A stretch of DNA of 9,860 nt from NCBI GenBank assembly GCA_003171295.1, contig PMYF01000760.1:1-9860 (forward strand), in the 5' to 3' direction. Under the pieces are notes generated by a model. The model had not been told where the DNA came from, searched no databases, and saw only the letters and a list, made by a program, of their open reading frames with translations. This document shows positions 1 through 6,345 of the stretch, piece by piece. Position 1 is the stretch's first letter. Each line of letters begins with the position of its first letter. The translations under genes were made by a program, and so were the position numbers. Origin of the DNA: Acidobacteriota bacterium. GTDB taxonomy: Bacteria; Acidobacteriota; Terriglobia; UBA7540.

Positions 1-260
1 ATCAGGTCCTCGACCGGCTTGAAGGGTATGCGGTACCGCAGGCCCTGCTCGGTGCCGAAGACCGTCAGCCGCTTGCCGCGATCATCGGTCGTGAAGGCGG
101 TCCACATCTGGCCCCAGATTCGATTTGATCACTGGGTCACTCTCCAGACAGGCCAGCCATTTGTAGAGTCACGGGTACGAGTGCTTGCCGATGTTCCGCC
201 GGTCCCGGGGGAAGGGAAGATCAACGGATGGCAATTTCCACTGGGATCGTGGCGCATCTC
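1..260 (-). pseudogene. Decayed minus-strand coding remnant, runs off left edge
   Basis: Read on the minus strand, this stretch gives protein-like sequence broken across frames. One frame, from about 240 down to 85, reads PFPRDRRNIGKHSYP, a TGA stop at 171-169, then LYKWLACLESDPVIKSNLGP, and ends at a TGA at 84-82. A second frame, open from 128 to the window edge, reads TDDRGKRLTVFGTEQGLRYR followed by IPFKPVEDL. A third frame further upstream reads FEALAKRAEMRHDPSG (about 280-235). The pieces look like one protein interrupted by frameshifts and a Trp-to-stop change (the TGA before LYKW could once have been TGG). I do not recognise the family with confidence and assign no function. The 3' end lies outside the window, so a working gene starting at one of the internal ATG codons cannot be fully excluded. 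Confidence 0.4.
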
Positions 261-456
261 CGCCCGCTTGGCGAGGGCCTCAAAGCCCGGCTGAAGATTC
301 CTGGAGGCTAGCTGAACCATGGGCTTTGGTTACAGGTGGGTGAAGGCAATCTCGCCGCCTGCGAGGAGACGCGGCTTTGGATTTCCCCCCGGAACTTCCT
401 TGTCAAGCGACAGGTTCGATGGCATGATAGGTATGCAAGAAATGTAAAGGGCTGAT

Positions 457-813
457 TTGGACTTCCTCGACGAAAACATGGCGCGAATCCTGCTCCACAC
501 CCGACGCTTGATGGCGGCTAGTGTTCTCCTCCTACTGGTAGGAGTCGTCGCACTCTCAACTGCCACCCGAAAGCCGTGCCTTCATGTGCTTAGCGGGCCA
601 TGGCATACCTACAAGGTAGGTCATATGACCCCGTCAAGGGGTCATGAGACGTCAGAAGGCCGCCCCGCCACCGTTGCTGAATCGCGGCCGGAAATCCCAG
701 CACGTGCGCAGTCTGTTTCCTCTTTTCATGTTTCCCGCGAAGAATCAATCCCCCCCGCTCTGGCCATAGTTGTTCAACGACAGCACTTGCGAGCTCCTCC
801 TACCCTCAGCTAA
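457..813 (+). CDS. Possible small single-pass membrane protein (weak)
   Basis: An open frame of 118 codons starts at TTG 457, with AAAGGG 5 nt upstream, or at ATG 478. Near its N-terminus is a basic stretch (HTRR) followed by a hydrophobic run, MAASVLLLLVGVVALS, that could be a signal anchor. The rest (LHVLSGPWHTYKVGHM onward) is polar, rich in Arg, Ser and Pro, and resembles translated non-coding DNA. The frame also runs through the perfect inverted repeats at 529-544 and 607-645, which argues against a protein constraint. No family is recognised. I keep it only as a low-confidence possibility because of the hydrophobic segment. Confidence 0.18.
   Translation: MDFLDENMARILLHTRRLMAASVLLLLVGVVALSTATRKPCLHVLSGPWHTYKVGHMTPSRGHETSEGRPATVAESRPEIPARAQSVSSFHVSREESIPPALAIVVQRQHLRAPPTLS
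529..645. repeat. Cluster of three perfect inverted repeats
   Basis: Three dyads lie within 117 bases. CTCCTAC (529-535) pairs with GTAGGAG (538-544). ACCTAC (607-612) pairs with GTAGGT (616-621) across a 3-nt loop. ATGACCCC (625-632) pairs with GGGGTCAT (638-645) across a 5-nt loop. The first two share the core CCTAC/GTAGG. The second and third are linked by the palindrome GGTCATATGACC (619-630), so GGTCAT at 619-624 and at 640-645 compete for the same ATGACC. They could be operators, a switchable leader RNA structure or remnants of mobile-element ends. No T-run follows, so simple terminators are unlikely. Confidence 0.5.
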
Positions 814-1071
814 TTCATCCAATTTTTCATATGCTTGCCAGGTTCTGTTGGTAACCGGCACGCGCTTTCCAGGTATCGCACTCACATCACACTTTCGCAC
901 CGACGATAAAGTGAGAGGCAAAAGGTGATCGATTTCAGGCCTTGTCCCTACGATGAGTTGAAGGGGGTCGCAGGGGGGTTGCCCAGACCGCGGGGGACGC
1001 AAATGTTTGGCGGGAGTAGCGGAGCAAAGTGTGGCTGCGTGCGCACTGGCCTCCCGTCGACTCAACTTTTT

Positions 1072-1079
1072 GAGGAGGT
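1072..1079 (+). promoter_or_regulatory. Strong ribosome binding site fixing the GTG start at 1086
   Basis: GAGGAGGT lies 6 nt before the GTG at 1086 and is nearly complementary to the 16S anti-Shine-Dalgarno sequence. It decides the non-ATG start of the RraA-like gene. Confidence 0.8.
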
Positions 1080-1085
1080 AGGTTC

Positions 1086-1811
1086 GTGCAATCTCCACTG
1101 ACCGCCGAGCAAATTCAGCAGCTCCGGGCCTTCGACACTTGTGTCATTTCCGATGCCATCGAAAGCTTTGGTATCCGCTTGCGCAATGAGGGGTTTGCGA
1201 CGGCCGGATTTCGCTGTCTCTTCAAGGGCTTTCCTCCCATGGTCGGCTACGCAGCAACTTGCAAGGTTCGTTCCGCTGATCCTCCCGTCGTGGGAAACCT
1301 TTACGGCGAACGCATAGACTGGTGGAAGCACATTACGGAAACCCCCGGTCCTCGCGTGGTGGTGATGCAGGACATCGATGAACAACCGGGAACCGGAGCT
1401 TTTCTAGGCAAGGTCCACGTGAACATCTTGATGTCCCTGGGCTGCGTGGGAGCGGTCACCAACGGAGCGGCGCGTGAGTTGCCGGGAATTGAGGCGAGTG
1501 GCTTTCAGGTCTTTGCTGGGCGCCTCGCTATCTCGCGAGCTTATATCCACATCGTTGAATACGGCGGGCCGGTTGAGGTCGGGGGGCTGGAGATTCGGCC
1601 TGGCGACTTCATCCATGGGGACCGGCATGGCATCCTCTCCGTTCCCAAGGAATTGGCTCCCCAATTGCCTGCGATGGCAGGCAAGATTATGGAAATGAAG
1701 CAGCACGTAATTGATTTGGCTAGTAAGCCCGGAACCACACACGAGGACCTCAGCCGAGCGCTGGCGGAATTACACGACTTCAATTCGGATGACACCCGCG
1801 ATGGAGCATAG
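1086..1811 (+). CDS. RraA-like / HMG-aldolase-fold family protein
   Basis: The 241-residue protein belongs to the RraA-like family, whose members include the metal-dependent 4-hydroxy-4-methyl-2-oxoglutarate aldolases and the RNase E inhibitor RraA. Visible marks are the N-terminal FDTCVISDAIESFG (16-29), the core GAFLGKVHVNILMSLGCVGA (104-123), TNGAARELPGIEASGFQVF (125-143) and the late IRPGDFIHGDRHGILSVP (170-187). In the best-studied aldolases the core motif ends in Arg-Asp, with the Asp helping to bind the divalent metal. Here it is Arg130-Glu131, and Asn126 stands where RraA-type proteins often have Asp. It is somewhat longer than E. coli RraA (about 160 residues), with a C-terminal helical tail. 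It starts at GTG behind a very strong ribosome binding site and ends 2 nt before the longest adaptor start, so it is probably co-transcribed with the efflux genes. Catalytic activity and substrate are not decided by sequence. It is probably cytoplasmic: no signal peptide is seen. Confidence 0.88.
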   Translation: MQSPLTAEQIQQLRAFDTCVISDAIESFGIRLRNEGFATAGFRCLFKGFPPMVGYAATCKVRSADPPVVGNLYGERIDWWKHITETPGPRVVVMQDIDEQPGTGAFLGKVHVNILMSLGCVGAVTNGAARELPGIEASGFQVFAGRLAISRAYIHIVEYGGPVEVGGLEIRPGDFIHGDRHGILSVPKELAPQLPAMAGKIMEMKQHVIDLASKPGTTHEDLSRALAELHDFNSDDTRDGA

Positions 1812-1813
1812 CC

Positions 1814-3070
1814 GTGGAAATAAAGATGAACAACCAGAAATCAACAAGAGGCAGGTTCGTGATCGTGGCAGGACTGAGCTTGATAGCCATGACCGCGCTT
1901 CTTCCATCCTGTGAGAAGGCTCGAGCCAAAGGCGATAACCAGGTGGCTGTCACGGTAGGGGTGATGGCGGTTAGCCGGAAATCACTTCAACGTCAAATTA
2001 CGCTTTCCTCCGAGCTGGTGCCTTTTCAGGAGATTGACGTTTACGCGAAGGAATCAGGCTTCGTGAAGAGGCTTCTTGTCGACTACGGGACTCGCGTCAA
2101 ACAGGGTCAACTGATGGCGATACTGGAGATTCCCGAGCTCGAGGCGCAGTTACGAGAGGATGAAGCGGCGATCAAGAACGCGACGGACGAAATCTCCCGC
2201 GCCCAACACGAGTTGCAACGCTATGAAGCGCAGTACAAGGTGCTTCACCTCGAATATACCCGCTTGAATAGCGTCTTCGGGTCGCAAGCAGGCCTCGTGG
2301 CCCAGCAGGAGGTCGACAACGCACAGGGCAAAGATCTGGCGGCAGCCTCGCAGGTGGACGCCGGCCAATCGGGGTTGGCAGCCGCCGAGAGCCAACTCCT
2401 GGTGAGCAAGGCCAAACTTGTTCACGATCAATCGCTGTTCGACTACGCCCGCATCACGGCGCCATTCTCCGGCGCGGTCACCCAGCGGTACGCCAACCTC
2501 GGTACGTTGATGCAGGCGGGCACCAGCTCCAGCACGCAGGCGTTGCCCCTGGTTAAGCTCTCCCAAGACAATCTGTTCCGCTTGGTGATTCCGGTTCCGG
2601 AATCCGCGGTCCGTTATATCCAAGTGGGCGAGCCAGTGGATGTCTTGGTGCCAGCCTTGAACCGGCGATTTCCGGGCAAGGTCTCGCGCTTTTCTGTGGA
2701 AGTGAAAGAGGACACGCGCACCATGCATACTGAGGTTGATGTTTCCAATCCCGGTTCGCTTCTGATGCCGGGAATGTATGCCGAAACCACTCTGACACTT
2801 GAAAAAAAGGCAGGAGCCCTAACCGTGCCCCTGCAAGCAGTGAACCATGAGGGGGATCAGACTACGGTCTACCTTGTGGACCCGGCGGGCAAGATCGCGA
2901 GCCGGCCGGTGACGCTAGGTCTTCAGACCTCCGGTGAGGCGGAGGTTGTGGCGGGTCTCGGCGAAGGCGAGCAAGTGGTCGTCAGCGACCGGAGTGGATT
3001 GAAGCCGGGGCAAGAAGTGCACCCGCACGTCGTGCAGATGTTGCAATACCACGATTCGGGCCAGGAATAG
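1814..3070 (+). CDS. RND efflux periplasmic adaptor (membrane fusion protein), probable lipoprotein
   Basis: This is an HlyD/AcrA-type adaptor linking the inner-membrane pump to the outer-membrane channel. The longest frame starts at GTG 1814 (418 residues). An in-frame ATG at 1826, 12 nt later, gives MNNQKSTRGR and is as likely. The N-terminus has basic residues, a hydrophobic core (FVIVAGLSLIAMTAL) and a lipobox-like LLPSC with Cys33, counted from GTG, so it is probably cleaved and lipid-anchored; Pro at -2 is atypical. The domains follow the family order: first lipoyl half around VYAKESGFVKRLLVDYGTRV (about 77-96), a long coiled-coil hairpin rich in Ala, Gln and Glu (about 110-210), second lipoyl half with ARITAPFSGAVTQRYANLGT (about 214-233), a beta-barrel with ESAVRYIQVGEPVDVLVP, then a membrane-proximal domain with GMYAETTLTL and LTVPLQAV. 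The full length suits the family. It comes directly after the RraA-like gene and 92 nt before the permease. Confidence 0.95.
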   Translation: MEIKMNNQKSTRGRFVIVAGLSLIAMTALLPSCEKARAKGDNQVAVTVGVMAVSRKSLQRQITLSSELVPFQEIDVYAKESGFVKRLLVDYGTRVKQGQLMAILEIPELEAQLREDEAAIKNATDEISRAQHELQRYEAQYKVLHLEYTRLNSVFGSQAGLVAQQEVDNAQGKDLAAASQVDAGQSGLAAAESQLLVSKAKLVHDQSLFDYARITAPFSGAVTQRYANLGTLMQAGTSSSTQALPLVKLSQDNLFRLVIPVPESAVRYIQVGEPVDVLVPALNRRFPGKVSRFSVEVKEDTRTMHTEVDVSNPGSLLMPGMYAETTLTLEKKAGALTVPLQAVNHEGDQTTVYLVDPAGKIASRPVTLGLQTSGEAEVVAGLGEGEQVVVSDRSGLKPGQEVHPHVVQMLQYHDSGQE

Positions 3071-3162
3071 GTGCTCGGGGAAGGGGCGCTTGGGCAATCT
3101 GCAACCTATCGGGATGCGCCTCCGCGGCACGAATTTGAGCAGAAATCTGAAGGTGAAATTTT

Positions 3163-6100
3163 ATGCCGAGATTTTCGATCCGCAATCCGTACTTCATCGT
3201 GGTCTGCTGTCTGGTGCTGCTGGTTCTTGGAGTAACCAGCGTAGCCCGCATGCCCGTTGATCTATTCCCCTCGATCAATCTTCCGGAAGTGGTGGTCGCA
3301 ACGTTTTACTCCGGCATGCCTCCCGAGGATATCGAAATCGACATCACCAACCCGCTGGAACGCTTCTTCACACTGGCCAGTGGTATCGATCACATGGAGT
3401 CGCGTTCGATGTCGGGCGTCAGCATTATCAAGATCTATTTCCAACCGGGGACGAGTGCCGACGCGGATGTGACGGAAATCTCGAACCTCGCCATGGCGGA
3501 CCTGAAGCGCTTGCCGCCCGGCACCTTGCCGCCCGTCGTGCTGAAGTTCGATGCCTCTAGCCTGCCGGTTTGCCTGGTGACGGTGAAAGGAGAGGGGCTC
3601 ACCGAAACGCAACTTCACGACATCGCCCAGTTCACCATTCGCAACCAGATTGCGGTGGTGAAGGGGGCGGAGATACCGCCACCGTTTGGTGGGAAGTACC
3701 GGCAGATCATGGTGTATGTGGACCCTTACAAGCTTATGTCGCGCCAGATGACTCCCATGGACGTGGTGAAGGCGGTGAACCAATCCAATCTAATCCTGCC
3801 GGCCGGAGATGTGAAGATAGGCCCCTACGATTACTATGTTTATTCGAATAGCTTGGTGGACAAAGCGCAGGACTTGAACGATATCCCTATTAAGACGGTG
3901 GGGACATCGTGGGTTACGGTGGGTGACGTGGGGAAAGCCGAGGACGCCAGTCAAATCCAGTACAACGTGGTGCGGGTGGACGGTCAGCGGTCCTGTTACA
4001 TTCCCATCATGAAGCAGGGGGGCGATACCAATACCATCGATGTTGTGAATGGGGTTAGGGCTCTGATTGGCCACCTCTTCGACATCCCCAAGCAGATGAC
4101 CGCCAGCGTGGTGTTTGACCAATCAATTTTCGTCAAGGAGGCCATTAAGACTCTCCTTCACGAAGGCCTCCTCGGGCTCCTTCTCACCAGCTTGATGATT
4201 CTCCTCTTTCTCGGAAGCTTCCGGGCGACTTCAGCGGTCTTTCTTTCGATCCCCCTTTCGGCCTTGGCGACCTTCGTGGTGCTTTACCTGATGGATAGCA
4301 CGGTGAACACAATGATCCTGGGAGGCCTGGCGCTGGCTTTTTCGCGCGTGATCGATAATTCGGTGATCTCGCTTGAAAACATCTATCGTCACCTGGAGAC
4401 AGGCGCCTTGCCGCAAATCGCCGCGGAGGTGGGAGGCAATGAGGTTAGCCTAGCTGTCTTAGCGGCGACATTGACCACCGTGGTCGTCTTTTTCCCGGTG
4501 ACGTTTCTTTACGGCGTGAGCAAATTTCTCTTCTCGGCATTGGCCTTGGCCGTGGTCATTTCGCTCTTTGCCTCCTACTTCGTCGCGATGACGGTGATCC
4601 CGTTATTCTGCTCGCGGTACCTCAAGCAAGTGCCGCTCGCCGAAGGGCACGGGCACGAGGCGGCGAGCGAGAACGCAGGGCGCAAATCTTCATGGGGCAA
4701 ATTCAACGCGGGATTCAACCGAAAGTTTGGCAAACTGCTGGATTCCTACGAGTACTGGGTGCGGCGGGCGCTGGTGCGACCGGGCTGGACGGTGGCGATC
4801 CTGGCGGGGCTATTTTTGGCCAGTCTGGCGATCTATCCCTTCCTGGGGTTGGCATTCTTTCCGCGCACCGATGCCGGGCAATTCACCATCAACCTGAAGG
4901 CGCCCACGGGCACGCGTATTGAAGTGACGGAGCAGTACGTAGCGAAAGTGGAGGACCTGATTCGGCAGGTGGTGGGCCCGAAAGACCTCAAGATGGTGGT
5001 GTCGAACATAGGGGTGGTTCCGGACTTTTCCTCGTTGTACACGACCAACACGGGCCCCTACACGGCCACGGTACAGGTGGCCTTGCAGGATGACCACCAA
5101 CAGAGCAGTTTTGAATACATGGAGCGGGTGCGGAGAGAGTTGGGGAAGCAGTATCCGGAGATTCGGACGTTTTTCCAAAGCGGGTCGATGGTGGACTCGA
5201 TCTTGAATATGGGGATGCCAGCGCCGATTGACGTGCAGGTGAGCAGTGGGAATCTGGGACAGAGCTACGAGATTGCCCAGGGGTTGGCAAGACAGATTCG
5301 GGGTGTGCGGGGAGTTGGTGAAGTTTACATCCCGCAGGACATGAACTATCCGGGATTGCGATTGGATGTGGACCGAGTGCATGCAGGGGAATTGGGGCTG
5401 AGTCAGAAGGATGTGGTGGATAACGTTATCACAGCCCTCAATTCGAATTCCATGATCGCTCCGAACTATTGGGTAGACCACAAAACCGGTAATGACTACT
5501 TTCTTACCGTCCAATACTTCGAGAAGGGTAAATCTGCTATCCATGACTTCATGGACCTGAAGAATATCCCCTTGCGGGCGCCCAACCTGACCAAGCCCAC
5601 GACCCTGGGAGCCGTAGTGAAGCTGACCAACATTCAGACCCCGACGGAGGTTGACCACTACCAGATCCAAAGAATCACGGACGTCTATGTGACCCCCGCC
5701 GGAGAGGACCTCGGGAAAGTCGCGGACTCCATACGAAGTATTTTGGATAAAACGAGCCTCCCGGCCAACGTGCGGGTGAATCTGCGTGGGATGGTGCAAG
5801 GCATGGCCGCGTCGTTCCATAGTTTCGCCCTGGGGCTCTCACTGTCGGTGGCCCTTCTCTACCTCATCCTGGTGGCGCAATTCCGGTCATTTAAAGACCC
5901 CATCCTCATCATGCTGGCCATCCCCATGGGATTCATTGGGGTGCTGGTGGTCCTTCCCTTGACGCACACCACGCTCAATGTGATGTCGCTGATGGGTGTC
6001 TTGATGCTGGTGGGCGTTGCCGCTTCAAACAGTATTCTGATCGTGGAATTCGCCCATCGCCTGGAGGAGCAGGGGAAGTCAGTCGAAGACGCGGTGATTA

Positions 6101-6345
6101 CGTCGTGCCGGGTGCGCTTACGCCCAATTCTGATGACGTCGCTGGCAACCATCATCGGCATGGTGCCGATGGCTCTCAAGTTGGGCACGGGAAGCGAGCA
6201 GTATGCGCCGTTGGCTCTTGTCATCATTGGCGGCTTGCTGGCCTCAGTATTCCTGACGGTTTTCATGGTTCCAGCAGCTTATCTGCTGGTCTACGGCGGG
6301 CGGCAGGCAAGCCCGGTCAAAGGACTCGAAGAGGTCCCAGAATGA
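3163..6345 (+). CDS. RND efflux permease (AcrB/HAE-type inner-membrane pump)
   Basis: The 1060-residue length is typical of the AcrB family of proton-driven trimeric pumps. ATG 3163 follows GAAGGTGA at 3149-3156. TM1 is about 11-29, followed by the usual MPVDLFPSINLPEV (30-43). TM2-TM6 lie roughly at 335-485, TM7 at 543-562, and TM8-TM12 at 885-1045. The late RND motif RLRPILMTSLA (985-995) is intact. The two large periplasmic loops are full length. Against AcrB, Asp407 matches Asp398 and Arg971 and Thr978 match Arg985 and Thr992, but Asp408 is Asn399 and Lys940 is Ser955. An additional Arg395 lies in TM4 one turn before Asp398. Energy coupling is therefore not the textbook AcrB arrangement. 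The substrate cannot be read from sequence. No CusA-type metal function is claimed. It lies between adaptor and OMF, and its stop overlaps the next gene by 4 nt. Confidence 0.96.
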   Translation: MPRFSIRNPYFIVVCCLVLLVLGVTSVARMPVDLFPSINLPEVVVATFYSGMPPEDIEIDITNPLERFFTLASGIDHMESRSMSGVSIIKIYFQPGTSADADVTEISNLAMADLKRLPPGTLPPVVLKFDASSLPVCLVTVKGEGLTETQLHDIAQFTIRNQIAVVKGAEIPPPFGGKYRQIMVYVDPYKLMSRQMTPMDVVKAVNQSNLILPAGDVKIGPYDYYVYSNSLVDKAQDLNDIPIKTVGTSWVTVGDVGKAEDASQIQYNVVRVDGQRSCYIPIMKQGGDTNTIDVVNGVRALIGHLFDIPKQMTASVVFDQSIFVKEAIKTLLHEGLLGLLLTSLMILLFLGSFRATSAVFLSIPLSALATFVVLYLMDSTVNTMILGGLALAFSRVIDNSVISLENIYRHLETGALPQIAAEVGGNEVSLAVLAATLTTVVVFFPVTFLYGVSKFLFSALALAVVISLFASYFVAMTVIPLFCSRYLKQVPLAEGHGHEAASENAGRKSSWGKFNAGFNRKFGKLLDSYEYWVRRALVRPGWTVAILAGLFLASLAIYPFLGLAFFPRTDAGQFTINLKAPTGTRIEVTEQYVAKVEDLIRQVVGPKDLKMVVSNIGVVPDFSSLYTTNTGPYTATVQVALQDDHQQSSFEYMERVRRELGKQYPEIRTFFQSGSMVDSILNMGMPAPIDVQVSSGNLGQSYEIAQGLARQIRGVRGVGEVYIPQDMNYPGLRLDVDRVHAGELGLSQKDVVDNVITALNSNSMIAPNYWVDHKTGNDYFLTVQYFEKGKSAIHDFMDLKNIPLRAPNLTKPTTLGAVVKLTNIQTPTEVDHYQIQRITDVYVTPAGEDLGKVADSIRSILDKTSLPANVRVNLRGMVQGMAASFHSFALGLSLSVALLYLILVAQFRSFKDPILIMLAIPMGFIGVLVVLPLTHTTLNVMSLMGVLMLVGVAASNSILIVEFAHRLEEQGKSVEDAVITSCRVRLRPILMTSLATIIGMVPMALKLGTGSEQYAPLALVIIGGLLASVFLTVFMVPAAYLLVYGGRQASPVKGLEEVPE

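Larger units (their letters stand above)
321..1071. other. Long gene-poor stretch upstream of the efflux operon
   Basis: About 750 bases separate the left-edge remnant from the ribosome binding site of the RraA-like gene. It holds the inverted-repeat cluster at 529-645 and a weak reading frame at 457-813. I looked for sigma70-like -35/-10 pairs before 1086 and found none convincing. The operon promoter probably lies here, but I cannot place it. A minus-strand frame at 745-1098 is open but shows no family signature. Confidence 0.5.

Noticed and set aside
745..1098. Minus-strand frame with EIDHLLPLTL, faintly like an HNH endonuclease core
   Set aside because: The zinc or catalytic residues needed around an HNH core are not arranged convincingly. 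The frame overlaps the RraA-like start, has no clear ribosome binding site and otherwise looks like random translation.
2150..2728. Minus-strand open frame of 192 codons inside the adaptor gene
   Set aside because: It is a shadow of the adaptor coding sequence. The composition is artefactual and no start site or family is seen.
3071..3162. Possible extra small gene or promoter between adaptor and permease
   Set aside because: The 92-nt gap holds only the permease ribosome binding site. No open frame with a start signal, no hairpin of note and no clear -35/-10 pair is seen.
4810..5820. Long minus-strand open frame (336 codons) inside the permease gene
   Set aside because: It is antisense to a clear RND permease. 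It is rich in His, Arg and Pro, typical of the shadow of a GC-rich gene, and no domain is recognised.
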